A stretch of DNA of 24,400 bases. It comes from Planctomycetaceae bacterium (GTDB lineage: Bacteria; Planctomycetota; Phycisphaerae; Phycisphaerales; SM1A02). Position numbers and translations under genes: made by a program. The stretch spans positions 1 to 24,400 of the forward strand of contig JAIYCA010000292.1 of assembly GCA_027488265.1 (NCBI GenBank). Reading direction: 5' to 3'. Under the pieces are notes generated by a model. It saw only the letters and a list, made by a program, of their open reading frames with translations. It was not told where the DNA came from and did not search any database. Positions 7,447 to 15,796 of this stretch are shown here, one piece after another. Positions within the stretch are counted from its first letter, which is position 1; each line of letters opens with the position of its first letter.

Positions 7447-8349
7447 ATGAGTACGCCAGCAGCCCAACGGAAGGTCGCCAAGGAACTCTTTGGTTATCGC
7501 GTCCGCCGAGTCATCGGTGACGGTGCGTGGAGCCGTGTCTACGAAGTCGAGGACACCAAGTCCCATACTGCGTACGCACTGAAGCACGTCATTTCGGAAG
7601 GCGAGAAGGAAGAGCGTTACCTCGATCAGCTTCGAGCAGAGTGGCGCGTCGGCAAGGCGCTCAACCACCCAGCGATCCGAAAGCTCGTGGCGCTTGAAGG
7701 CGAAGGGCTTTTGACCAAGCTCCTCCGCGCGAAGTCGAATGATCTTGGGCTCGTCATGGAATTGATCGACGCGCCGCCGTTGAGCGAGCACGTCAATCGC
7801 GGCACTCGTCCATCGATGCCTGAGTGCCTCAAGATCTTCCTCGATGTCGCCAACGGTCTGCAGCACATGCACGAGAAGGGCTTTGTGCATGCGGATATGA
7901 AGCCGCTCAACATTCTCTACGACGAAGATCGTCGCATCACGAAGATCATTGACCTCGGTCAAGCGGTCGATGTTGGCACCCAGAAGGTTCGCCTGCAAGG
8001 GTCGGCTGGCTATATCTCGCCCGAACAAGCGCGCGAAGTGAAGGAGCGTCTATACGCGCCCGTCACCGAGCGTACCGATGTCTTCAACCTCGGCGCAACG
8101 ATGTACGCGATTCTCGCACGCGGCCTGTTCGCGCCGCAGAGCCAACACACCGCAGACAAGCGCATTCGCGTCGAAGCGGATCAACTCGGCCCGAGCCAAC
8201 TGATGTCGCTCGGTGACCCTGAGATTCGCCGTGATCTCTCCGATCTCGTTGCGAAGTGTTTGATGGTAGAGCCCGCTGGACGCTGCTCGATGAAGCAGGT
8301 CATTCAGGCGCTCGCAAGCCTGCAACCCGCACCAAGCCTCAGCCGCTGA
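7447..8349 (+). CDS. Small Hanks-type Ser/Thr protein kinase
   Basis: 300 residues, made almost entirely of one kinase domain. Visible motifs: Gly-rich loop IGDGAWSRVY (23-32), ATP-anchoring K46 in ALKH, helix-C Glu probably E65, catalytic loop HADMKPLNIL (148-157) with D150 and N155, DLG (169-171) in place of DFG for magnesium, the activation segment ending SPE (191-193), and D211 in the F helix. All catalytic residues are present, so it should be active. There is no transmembrane helix or sensor domain, so it is soluble; the short C-terminal end is Pro/Ser-rich. The ATG at 7447 is preferred over an in-frame ATG at 7429 because of GGGGG just upstream. It is convergent with the next gene, so no operon partner or substrate is suggested by context. 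Confidence 0.92.
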   Translation: MSTPAAQRKVAKELFGYRVRRVIGDGAWSRVYEVEDTKSHTAYALKHVISEGEKEERYLDQLRAEWRVGKALNHPAIRKLVALEGEGLLTKLLRAKSNDLGLVMELIDAPPLSEHVNRGTRPSMPECLKIFLDVANGLQHMHEKGFVHADMKPLNILYDEDRRITKIIDLGQAVDVGTQKVRLQGSAGYISPEQAREVKERLYAPVTERTDVFNLGATMYAILARGLFAPQSQHTADKRIRVEADQLGPSQLMSLGDPEIRRDLSDLVAKCLMVEPAGRCSMKQVIQALASLQPAPSLSR

Positions 8350-8446
8350 ACTCGACACTCTTCACGCAAGAGAGTTCGCGTGCGCGCGACGGATATCTGC
8401 GCGAATACGAGCGTTACCGTGTTACGCCTCAAAATGCGATCTCGCG

Positions 8447-9214
8447 TCAAAGCGCCGTCGCCGCGCCCGCCCACTCGTCGCTCCACACGGCGTAACCGCC
8501 GAGGAACGCGTTGGAGTTCGCACCGAGGACACATCCCGCAGGCACATCTTTGAGCGCCTTCGAGTTTCCGCCACCGAGGACCACGACATCAGGCAACAGC
8601 GCCGCGCGCAGGAGTTTCACGCACTCTGCAACGTGGCCGCGCCACTTGCGCGTGCCGCTTCGCTCGCGACCGCGAATTCCAACGAAGTCTTCGAACGACT
8701 TGCCCTTCTTGTAGGGAAGGTGCGCGAGTTCCATTGGAAGCACTTGTCGGCCAACGACCATCGCGCTGCCCAGGCCCGTGCCAAGGCCAAGGAAAAGCAT
8801 CTTCTCGTTCGTCAGCCCCGCGGCAACGTGCGAGCCGATCGCCTGCATCGCCGCATCGTTGAGAATCTTCACCGGCACACCGAACGCGGCGCGGTAGTCG
8901 AAGTCCTTCCATCCCGGCCCAAGGTTGACCGGGTCCATCAGCGGACGTCCCGCGCAAATCGGCGTTGGCAAGCCAATCGTGATGCCGTCGACCTTCTCAC
9001 CCGCGAGCAGCGTGGGCAGGTCCTTCGCGAGTTGCTCGGGGGTGTACCCCGGACCCGACGGCGCCGCGCGCTTGTCGTCCCAGTGGGCGCAGCGCGCCTT
9101 CGCGTTGGTGCCGCCAATATCGAGCGTGCAAATGATGCGACGCGAACCCGCGGCGGACGATGGCGATCGGGTTGGGGATGGGGACGAGGCTTGGGACTGG
9201 GACTGGGCTGACAT
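8447..9214 (-). CDS. ROK-family sugar kinase, polyphosphate-glucokinase-like
   Basis: 255 residues. ROK/actin-fold ATPase motifs: phosphate 1 loop LDIGGTN (31-37), sugar-binding and catalytic ND at 119-120 (D120 the expected base), phosphate 2 loop GLGTGLGS (143-150), and GGGN (214-217). The ELAHLPY-KKGKSFEDFVG stretch (162-179) replaces the zinc-binding cysteine motif of ROK repressors and matches the glucokinase/PPGK branch. Probable role: phosphorylation of glucose or a related hexose in the cytoplasm, using ATP or polyphosphate; the donor cannot be told from the sequence. Residues 2-23 are low-complexity Ser/Gln/Pro from a short DNA repeat and are probably disordered or not translated if a later start is used. 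Convergent with the kinase gene (97-nt gap). Confidence 0.85.
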   Translation of the reverse strand: MSAQSQSQASSPSPTRSPSSAAGSRRIICTLDIGGTNAKARCAHWDDKRAAPSGPGYTPEQLAKDLPTLLAGEKVDGITIGLPTPICAGRPLMDPVNLGPGWKDFDYRAAFGVPVKILNDAAMQAIGSHVAAGLTNEKMLFLGLGTGLGSAMVVGRQVLPMELAHLPYKKGKSFEDFVGIRGRERSGTRKWRGHVAECVKLLRAALLPDVVVLGGGNSKALKDVPAGCVLGANSNAFLGGYAVWSDEWAGAATAL

Positions 9215-9229
9215 GCGCAGAGTGTCGGC

Positions 9230-9259
9230 AAAAAGAACCGCGCGGGTTCAGCCGCGCGG
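9230..9259 (-). terminator. Intrinsic terminator after the SOUL lipoprotein gene
   Basis: On the minus strand CCGCGCGG (9259-9252), a 6-nt loop, CCGCGCGG (9245-9238), then TTCTTTTT. A perfect 8-bp GC stem followed directly by a T-rich run is a textbook Rho-independent terminator. It lies 76 nt past the SOUL stop codon and just before the ROK kinase start, so it separates the two minus-strand genes. Confidence 0.8.
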
Positions 9260-9335
9260 CGTGGAGAAACGGATTTCGAGAAGAAGCGAAGTTGGACGCG
9301 ATTGGACTTCGGCGTGTCGCGACTTTCGCGCGGGA

Positions 9336-10253
9336 TTACGCCGACTTCTTCCGCACTGGAAGCTGCACTTCCGACCACTTCACGCGGTTCGCGATGTACG
9401 GCCCGTTGTAGTGGAACGCGCGCACGTCGCCCGCAATCTCGTACTCAGGATGTTCCTTGAGCCAGTCGTGCAGGAGTCCGAGCCCCTTCTCAACGACACC
9501 TGTTCCATAGGGGCCGTTCATGCCGATCGCAAGAACCTCCACCTCCGGGCGATCGGTGATGAGGACGCTGCCGTCCTTCCCCGTTGGAGCGAGTTCCGCG
9601 GTGCGATAGAGGAAGCTCATCGTCCACGACATCGAAGACTTCTGCTCGCGCTTACCGGTCGCGGGATCGAACATGTCGCGATAGTCCATCTCGACAGGAC
9701 TCGTCATCGCGATGTCTTTACTCTTGATGTGATTAAACAGCGGGAAAAAGCCCATGTTCATGCCGCTCGCAGGCGAGCCCGACGACACGAACTCCGCGCG
9801 GCGGACGGACGGGTAACGCTTGAGATCAATCGCGCCGGGCGGCGTTGGCTCGGGGTAGCCCGCGGGAAGCGGCGACTCGATGCGCGACGGTCCGAAGCGG
9901 TAGACGCCGTCGATGATTTCGATCGACGCTTCCTTGTCGCCACCGACGCGCGTGATGAGGCTTGGCGTGCGCACGGCGTTTGGCTCTTCAGCGCCTGGCT
10001 CGGAGGCGCGTCCCGAATGGCCTGAGTACGCGGGCTGCGCCGCGGCTGCTTCAACAGCACCGACCGATTCCTTGCTCGCAGGCGCGGCCTCATCGGTCAC
10101 GGCGCCAGGTGCAGAGTTCTGTGAAGCCTGCTGGGCAGCCTGCGCGTTCCCCTTCACCGGCTCCGGAATCTTGTTCGGATCGCTTTCAAACGAGGCGCAG
10201 GCAGTGAGTGGCAGCGTGACGAGTGCAGCGAGGCTTTGGAAGAATCGAGTCAT
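9336..10253 (-). CDS. SOUL-family haem-binding lipoprotein
   Basis: 305 residues. The N-terminal lipoprotein signal has the lipobox LTAC with C19, so the mature protein is tethered to a membrane. Residues 20-95 are an Ala/Gln/Glu/Pro-rich, probably disordered linker. The SOUL/HBP domain runs from about 105 to 300: it contains the family's hallmark stretch FFPLFNHIKSKDIAMTSPVEM and the following SMSWTMSFLY, and ends with a WSEVQLPV strand. SOUL proteins bind haem or porphyrins; an exported lipid-anchored version may scavenge or buffer haem outside the cytoplasm (inference). It is divergent from the aldehyde dehydrogenase gene with 94 nt between starts and is followed by a strong terminator, so it is a single-gene unit. 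Confidence 0.88.
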   Translation of the reverse strand: MTRFFQSLAALVTLPLTACASFESDPNKIPEPVKGNAQAAQQASQNSAPGAVTDEAAPASKESVGAVEAAAAQPAYSGHSGRASEPGAEEPNAVRTPSLITRVGGDKEASIEIIDGVYRFGPSRIESPLPAGYPEPTPPGAIDLKRYPSVRRAEFVSSGSPASGMNMGFFPLFNHIKSKDIAMTSPVEMDYRDMFDPATGKREQKSSMSWTMSFLYRTAELAPTGKDGSVLITDRPEVEVLAIGMNGPYGTGVVEKGLGLLHDWLKEHPEYEIAGDVRAFHYNGPYIANRVKWSEVQLPVRKKSA

Positions 10254-10334
10254 GCGGCGGACTTCGCCAAGACCCGCCTGCGAGATTCGTCGCTCGCAAA
10301 ACGGCGCGAGACCGCACCCCCGCCCCCGCGCCGT

Positions 10335-10340
10335 TAGACT
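10335..10340 (+). promoter_or_regulatory. Start-proximal -10 box TAGACT before the aldehyde dehydrogenase
   Basis: TAGACT ends 7 nt before the GTG at 10348. No ribosome-binding site lies between, so a leaderless or near-leaderless message is likely. Its position also supports GTG 10348 over upstream in-frame codons. Confidence 0.45.
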
Positions 10341-10347
10341 CGCTTCC

Positions 10348-11817
10348 GTGACGATCTCACCCTTTGCCTACGCCCCCGCGCCTGAAAGCGTGCGACCCGC
10401 GCTCAAAGCCTCGTACGGGCTCTTCATCGGAGGCTCGTTCGTCGAGCCAAAGTCCGGAAAGTACTTCGAGTCGATCAATCCAGCGACTGAAGAACCGATC
10501 GCAAAGGTCGCGGATGCGGGCGCGGAAGACGTCGCGCGCGCGGTCACTGCGGCGCACAAGGCGTTTCCGAAGTGGTCGAAGACGAAGCCTTCTGAACGCG
10601 CGAAGATTCTCTTCCGCGTTGCGCGCCGCATCCAAGAGCGCTCCCGCGAACTCGCCGTCCTCGAGTCGATGGACGGCGGCAAGCCGATCAAGGAATCACG
10701 CGACGAAGATCTGCCGCTGGTCGTGCAGCACTTCTTTCATCACGCCGGTTGGTGCGACAAGCTCGCATACGCCTTCGCGGGCGCGACGCCGAAACCCATC
10801 GGAGTCTGCGGCCAGATCATTCCGTGGAACTTCCCGCTGATGATGGCGGCGTGGAAACTCGCGCCAGCGCTTGCCTGCGGCAACACGTGCGTCCTGAAGC
10901 CCGCGGAAACAACGCCGATGACGGCGCTCTTCCTCGCGGAGATTCTCGCGGAGTGTGGTGTTCCCGATGGCGTTGTGAACATCGTCACTGGCGGACCCGA
11001 TGCCGGACGCGCGATCACAGCACTTGCCGGAAAGAACGGCGGCAAACTCGGCATTCACAAGATTGCCTTCACAGGCTCGACCGATGTTGGCAAAGCGATT
11101 GCGAAAGCGGTCGCTGGAACCGGCGCGAAACTCACGCTCGAACTCGGCGGCAAGAGCCCGAACATCGTCTTCCGAGACGCTGCACTCGATCAAGCAGTCG
11201 AAGGCGTCGTCAGCGGCATTTGGTTCAATCAAGGCCACGTCTGCTGCGCGGGTTCGCGGCTCTTCGTCGAAGAATCGATTCACGACGATTTCTTGGCGCG
11301 GCTCGAGCGACGCATGCAGCAACTTCGCGTTGGTGACCCGCTCGACAAAAACACCGATGTCGGCGCGATCAACTCAAAGGCGCAACTCGAAACGATTCAA
11401 CGCTACTTGAAGGCTGGTTCCGACGAAGGTGCTCAGAAACTCGAGGTTTCTTGCACACTTCCGAAGAAGGGCTTCTGGTGTAAACCCACGATTTTCACCG
11501 GCGTTCAACCATCACACACGATCGCACGCGAAGAGATCTTCGGCCCTGTGCTCAGCGTGATGACCTTCCGCACGCCTGAAGAAGCAGTGCAACGCGCAAA
11601 CAACACGACGTACGGATTGAGCGCAGGCGTGTGGACTGAAAAGGCCGCGCGCGCGCTGGAAATGTCGAATCGTCTGACCGCGGGTGTTGTCTGGCTCAAC
11701 ACGTTCAATCGCTTCGATGCGAGTGCGCCATTTGGCGGCTATCGCGAGTCGGGCTTCGGTCGTGAAGGTGGACGACAAGGACTTTCCTCGTACGTCAAAG
11801 TCGGAGGTGCGCGATGA
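10348..11817 (+). CDS. Aldehyde dehydrogenase, catalytic half of a split ALDH16-type enzyme
   Basis: Oxidises an aldehyde to the acid with NAD(P); cytoplasmic. 489 residues from the GTG at 10348; a much longer open frame extends upstream, but it runs antisense through the SOUL gene, and this start gives the normal ALDH length. Motifs: IPWNFP (158-163) with N161, K184 in VLKPAE for cofactor binding, FTGSTDVG (241-248), E266 in LELGGK, catalytic C299 in NQGHVCCAGSR, and EEIFGPV (395-401). The site is complete. The HHAGWCDK segment (131-138) is matched by YAGWTDK in the next protein, so the two genes arose from a duplication. The stop codon overlaps the next start in ATGA, indicating coupled translation. 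Substrate not certain; acetaldehyde from DeoC is a reasonable candidate. Confidence 0.92.
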   Translation: MTISPFAYAPAPESVRPALKASYGLFIGGSFVEPKSGKYFESINPATEEPIAKVADAGAEDVARAVTAAHKAFPKWSKTKPSERAKILFRVARRIQERSRELAVLESMDGGKPIKESRDEDLPLVVQHFFHHAGWCDKLAYAFAGATPKPIGVCGQIIPWNFPLMMAAWKLAPALACGNTCVLKPAETTPMTALFLAEILAECGVPDGVVNIVTGGPDAGRAITALAGKNGGKLGIHKIAFTGSTDVGKAIAKAVAGTGAKLTLELGGKSPNIVFRDAALDQAVEGVVSGIWFNQGHVCCAGSRLFVEESIHDDFLARLERRMQQLRVGDPLDKNTDVGAINSKAQLETIQRYLKAGSDEGAQKLEVSCTLPKKGFWCKPTIFTGVQPSHTIAREEIFGPVLSVMTFRTPEEAVQRANNTTYGLSAGVWTEKAARALEMSNRLTAGVVWLNTFNRFDASAPFGGYRESGFGREGGRQGLSSYVKVGGAR

Positions 11818-12704
11818 GTGCGACGAAAGAAACGACGCGCGTCGAAGTGACGAAGACGCTGAAGTTGTTCGTGAATGGCGCTTTCCCGCGCAGCGAGAGT
11901 GGTCGCACGGTTCCCGTGAAGGACGCGAAGAAGCGCGTCGTCGCGCATGCATCGCACGCAAGCCGCAAAGATTTGCGCGATGCGGTCGAAGCGGCGAACG
12001 CCGCACAACCAAAGTGGGCGAGCGCCACCGCGTACAACCGCGGTCAAGTGATTTATCGCCTCGCAGAAATGCTCGAAGCGCGACGAGCAGAGTTTGTGTC
12101 GCTCATCGTGTCGATCGAGGGGCGATCCAAAGCGGATGCAACGCGCGAGATTGATCGCGCGATCGACCGCTGCGTGTGTTACGCCGGTTGGACCGACAAG
12201 ATTGCTTCCGTCCTCGGTGGAAAGCAGCCGGTCGCTGGTCCGTACTTCGTGTTCTCGATGCCCGAAGCAACGGGTACTGTTGCGGTTGTCGTACCTGACG
12301 GCGCACAGTTGCTCGCGATCCTCTCACTCGTACTTCCCGTGATTGCTGCGGGAAATGCAGCGATTGTTGTGACGCCGATTCATGCGAACGCGCCGCTTGC
12401 GATTGCGTTCGCGGAGGCTGTGGCGACGAGCGATGTTCCTGCAGCGATCATCAATGTCCTCACAGGTTTGCGCAGCGAACTCTGTCCGTGGATTGCATCG
12501 CATCGCGATATCGCCGCCGTCGCTGGCGCACATCTTTCAAACGACGACGCCAAGGCACTTGAACTCGGCGCCGCGGAGAACTTGAAGCGCGTGTGTCTCT
12601 TCAGTGATGCACCGAAGTTTGACGACGACACGTTCTGGAACTCACCCTTTGCGATTCAACCGTTCGTTGAGATCAAAACGGTGTGGCATCCAACTGCTTT
12701 GTAA
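11814..12704 (+). CDS. Half-length, non-catalytic ALDH-superfamily protein (ALDH16 C-terminal domain-like)
   Basis: 296 residues, overlapping the preceding gene by 4 nt. It follows the ALDH fold from the first strand (KLFVNGAF, 17-24) through helix AVEAAN, the AGWTDKIA segment (124-131) and the cofactor domain (VPVIAAGNAAIVV-like, about 174-186), but then ends: it has no catalytic cysteine region, no LELGGK glutamate, and the catalytic Asn motif is replaced by VVPDGAQL (159-166). It cannot be an ordinary dehydrogenase. ALDH16 enzymes consist of an active ALDH domain followed by a shortened inactive ALDH domain, about 800 residues in all; here 489 + 296 reproduces that layout in two polypeptides. 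It probably forms a structural subunit with its neighbour (inference). A frameshift splitting a once-fused gene is the alternative. Confidence 0.85.
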   Translation: MSATKETTRVEVTKTLKLFVNGAFPRSESGRTVPVKDAKKRVVAHASHASRKDLRDAVEAANAAQPKWASATAYNRGQVIYRLAEMLEARRAEFVSLIVSIEGRSKADATREIDRAIDRCVCYAGWTDKIASVLGGKQPVAGPYFVFSMPEATGTVAVVVPDGAQLLAILSLVLPVIAAGNAAIVVTPIHANAPLAIAFAEAVATSDVPAAIINVLTGLRSELCPWIASHRDIAAVAGAHLSNDDAKALELGAAENLKRVCLFSDAPKFDDDTFWNSPFAIQPFVEIKTVWHPTAL

Positions 12705-12735
12705 GTGAATTGCGCTCGAACTCAAATCACGTGCT

Positions 12736-15591
12736 TCACGCGCGTGGCTGAGCCGTTGAGCGAACACTCAACGCTGGCAGCACGCCGTTTGGTGAAAATG
12801 CGCAGATCTCATTTGCACCAACGCGCAAGTGTGACGCAGTGAGTTGCAGCGTGCGACGCAACTGTGGTTTCTTCACAGTCCCGATGCGCTCGCCACTCAC
12901 GCCATCGAGCACCATCGCTGGTGCACCGTTCACGAGAATCGTTGCAAGTTCTTCGACTGGATGCTCCACAACCAACGCGGTGTCGCGTCCAGAATTCGGC
13001 AGCGCTTCCATGTGAAAGGTCCAGCGGAACCACGTCGGCAGCGCGGCCGTCGAGTGCGTTGTTGGCATCGACGACGTCGACTTTCCACGTCGGGCAAGCG
13101 GTTGCGCGAGCGACCAACTCGAAGGCGGACTCACGCGCGCGAACGCCCACGTCGCCGCGAAATCCTCTCGAAGTTCGAGGAACTCCATCTCCTTCGCAAG
13201 TCGCTTCAATCGAGCATCGTCGAGCGCCGCGTGAGGATCGAGGTCGAGCAAGAGTTCGTTCTCACCTGGAACCAACTTGATGTTTCGACCCTTCGGTGGC
13301 TTCTCGCCCCTCGCAAGTGGAGCGGGCCGCATCGGCGAGAGCTTCGCACCATCGAGGAGTACCGTGTTCGTTGCGTGCAGTTCAGCATCGAGGAGCGCGC
13401 CGTTGAGTCGTATGCGATGACCCATGCGTGCGTGACCTTCATCACTCCACCACGCAGGAACTCGCAACACGACCGAGCCCGCACGCGCCGCGAAAGTCCA
13501 TCGCACCGTCGTCCGTGCACCCAACGCGCCGCGAGGTTCGTAGCCCCAGACAAACGTGCCGAGCGTCGTCGCATCGAAATCAGGAAGTTCAACGAGTGCG
13601 CTCTTCACGCCCTTCAACGGTTGCACTTCACAGAGTGCTCCTTGAAGACCTCGCTGATACAACCCAAGCCGTTCGTCGTGATGCCCGCCGAATGCAGGCA
13701 ATACGTGTGCGCCGACTTCGAAAACCCGCGTTTCACTGCCCTTTTTTGAGGTTTTGCGATGCTCTGCGCGCACACTACTGGCAAGCGCGAGTAACTCGCT
13801 GCCCTTGCGCTTCGGCGGTTGAAAGCATGCACGGTAGTACCCATGCATCGCCATCAATCCGTACGCACCGAGCGACGACGGCGACGACACGCTCGCAAAT
13901 CGCGGGTGCGAACCATCGATGAGTCCATGTTCAACGAGCGCAATGGGTGGTGAGAGCGTCGCAGCACCGGAGAGTTCGCCGCGCGATTGAGCGGTGCTTC
14001 CCTTCGATGATTGCTGCTTGGTCGATCTCTCTTCGACGACACCGTTGCGACGAATGCGCGCGAGTACTTCGCCCTCACGATCTACAAACTCAAGTCCATC
14101 ATCGACAAGGCCAACACCACACGCCATCGCATGCGTGACGGCCGCGAAACGAAGGCCGCGCACCTTCGTGATTTTTGGTGCGCGTCCTTCCGCAGGAACC
14201 GTGAGCGCAACCGCGCTTCCATCGACTTTGACCGTGATTTTCGTCCGTGCGGCGCCTGTGACCACGACGATGTCGCCAAGAAGCGCGACGAGTGATCCGG
14301 TGCATCGCTCAAGGCGCGACGTACCAATCGAAAGATCACTCGCGTAGAAGTCCACCGGCGATTCGGTCGACGGCGCAATCACCTGCGTCGAGCCGTCGGC
14401 CGCGTGATGCGTGATCTTGACAACAGGCGCGGTCTTCGCAGCGGTGCGCTTCGTCGCAGCCTTCGCGGTCGTTCTTGCGCTTCCGTTCACACGCGCGTTC
14501 GAACCAGCACTTTCACCCGTCAAACCAAGCACCACCGTGCATCGCTCCGCGCGTTCGCCTGTGAGCAGAACCGCAGAGAGTTGCGTTCCCCCTCTTTGCG
14601 TCGATGTTTGCATCGATGTTTGGATCGCCGACGGTTTCATCGCGGCGAAAGTCTCCGCAAACGTCGTTGCGAAGACGAGGGCACGCCGCATCAAGAACGT
14701 GTCGATCGCGGGTCGCTCAGCACAACCTGTCGCACTCGTTGCTTCGATGTGGCGCGTTCCCACAACGTCGCACACGAAGTCGGCGCGCGATGCGATCGAC
14801 TCCGCCACCAGCGCCGCGGCAACATGATTCGAACGACCGAGAGAAACCACGCCCTCACGCTGGAGAGGATCGTGCATCAGAAACGGCGGCGCATCAGGCT
14901 GCACTTGGCGAAGCTCATGCGCTGTGCGTGTCACCGCGCTTGGCTTCTGCCACGCATCGAGCAATCCGTCGTGCGTGTACCAACAGTTGTTGGCGGTGAA
15001 GAGCGGAACGTCGATCCCAACCTCTCGCGCGAAGCGAACAAGCGCACCGAAGTACGCATCGCCGACCGCTCCGTCGAGGGAGCGCCAGTCGTCCTCGATT
15101 CCGACGGCGATCACCGCGCGCGGCGCGTTCGAACCGTTCCGCGTGGCAAGGAGGTCGACAAACTGCGGGCTCAACGCGCGCCAGAATTGCGACACCCGCG
15201 CGAGGAACGTGGGATTCGCCTCGCGGAGCCGCGGTCCGACGATATCGCGCAGCCAAACGGGGAGTCCGCCGCGCGCGAAGGTCCCACCGACGCAGGGGCC
15301 GATGCGGAGCATCACTTTGAGTCCTGCGGCGGCGGCGAGTTCGATCGCACGGCGCAGGTCGCAGGCATCGGTGAAAACGAATCGGTCGGGCGTCGGCTCA
15401 TGGAGCGCCCAAGGGACGCGAATCACGACCGCGTTGAAGCCGGCATGCCGAAGCTCGCCGAGCGTGGCCTCCCACGCGATCGGATCGACCAACGTCGCGT
15501 CAAAACTGGCTGCAGCGATGGTGAAGCGACTTGCGCGGCTGCGCGCGCCGTCGAGGAGGAAGCTCAGGGAGTCGAAGGAAACCGATGGCAT
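12736..15591 (-). CDS. Large GH35 (beta-galactosidase)-like protein with altered catalytic motif
   Basis: 951 residues from the ATG at 15591; the open frame continues upstream but loses coding character. The N-terminal 200 residues follow the GH35 TIM barrel: W-x-x-x-L-x-x-L-x-x-A-G-F-N (40-53), VPWALHEPTP (59-68), LRIGPCVGGTF (95-105), RGGLPVWL (107-114). Where GH35 enzymes have Q-[IV]-ENEYG with the acid/base Glu, this protein reads GIEDDWRS (164-171), an Asp instead of Glu; I could not find the usual nucleophile motif in the 230-290 region. The rest is beta-sandwich-like sequence with a Lys/Thr/Ala linker near 350-370. No signal peptide. It may be a pseudoenzyme or bind carbohydrate, or use a different chemistry. 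It is convergent with the ALDH pair and divergent from the TolC-like gene. Confidence 0.75.
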   Translation of the reverse strand: MPSVSFDSLSFLLDGARSRASRFTIAAASFDATLVDPIAWEATLGELRHAGFNAVVIRVPWALHEPTPDRFVFTDACDLRRAIELAAAAGLKVMLRIGPCVGGTFARGGLPVWLRDIVGPRLREANPTFLARVSQFWRALSPQFVDLLATRNGSNAPRAVIAVGIEDDWRSLDGAVGDAYFGALVRFAREVGIDVPLFTANNCWYTHDGLLDAWQKPSAVTRTAHELRQVQPDAPPFLMHDPLQREGVVSLGRSNHVAAALVAESIASRADFVCDVVGTRHIEATSATGCAERPAIDTFLMRRALVFATTFAETFAAMKPSAIQTSMQTSTQRGGTQLSAVLLTGERAERCTVVLGLTGESAGSNARVNGSARTTAKAATKRTAAKTAPVVKITHHAADGSTQVIAPSTESPVDFYASDLSIGTSRLERCTGSLVALLGDIVVVTGAARTKITVKVDGSAVALTVPAEGRAPKITKVRGLRFAAVTHAMACGVGLVDDGLEFVDREGEVLARIRRNGVVEERSTKQQSSKGSTAQSRGELSGAATLSPPIALVEHGLIDGSHPRFASVSSPSSLGAYGLMAMHGYYRACFQPPKRKGSELLALASSVRAEHRKTSKKGSETRVFEVGAHVLPAFGGHHDERLGLYQRGLQGALCEVQPLKGVKSALVELPDFDATTLGTFVWGYEPRGALGARTTVRWTFAARAGSVVLRVPAWWSDEGHARMGHRIRLNGALLDAELHATNTVLLDGAKLSPMRPAPLARGEKPPKGRNIKLVPGENELLLDLDPHAALDDARLKRLAKEMEFLELREDFAATWAFARVSPPSSWSLAQPLARRGKSTSSMPTTHSTAALPTWFRWTFHMEALPNSGRDTALVVEHPVEELATILVNGAPAMVLDGVSGERIGTVKKPQLRRTLQLTASHLRVGANEICAFSPNGVLPALSVRSTAQPRA

Positions 15592-15779
15592 CGAGGAAAT
15601 CCGGCAACAGCAGCAGCGCGGGCCGCCGAACCGCGTTCTTCGCGGCTCGACCAACTCGGACGCACCGCGACGTTCTTCGAAGAGAACTCTCCCACAATCG
15701 TGCCGCACCAGCAAAAAGGTTGGCATCTCAGATCGAACTCTCGACGAACGGCGCAGCGCCCAAAGGGCGAGCTTGGTAG

Positions 15780-15785
15780 TACCCT
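15780..15785 (+). promoter_or_regulatory. Candidate -10 box TACCCT before the TolC-like gene
   Basis: TACCCT ends 11 nt before the ATG at 15797, in the 205-nt divergent region between the GH35-like and TolC-like genes. No convincing -35 was seen. It would yield a leader of only a few nucleotides. Confidence 0.35.
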
Positions 15786-15796
15786 TCCCACCCCGC

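Noticed and set aside
7237..8028. Open frame of 263 codons on the minus strand
   Set aside because: Antisense to the Ser/Thr kinase, whose motifs fix the coding strand.
8350..8446. Terminator between the convergent kinase and ROK genes
   Set aside because: Only a short imperfect stem (CTCTT-cacgc-AAGAG) without a T run.
9336..10348. Upstream in-frame extension of the aldehyde dehydrogenase from 9913
   Set aside because: The extra 145 residues run antisense through the SOUL lipoprotein gene and have no ALDH similarity; GTG 10348 gives the family's normal length.
11812..11820. Sequencing frameshift explaining the two ALDH genes
   Set aside because: Not excluded, but the downstream frame has its own ATG exactly overlapping the stop (ATGA), a standard coupling arrangement; kept as the alternative in the feature entry.
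15585..15779. Short plus-strand frame in the GH35/TolC divergent region
   Set aside because: 64 codons, Ser/Arg/Ala-rich, no ribosome-binding site or hydrophobic segment; more likely promoter region.
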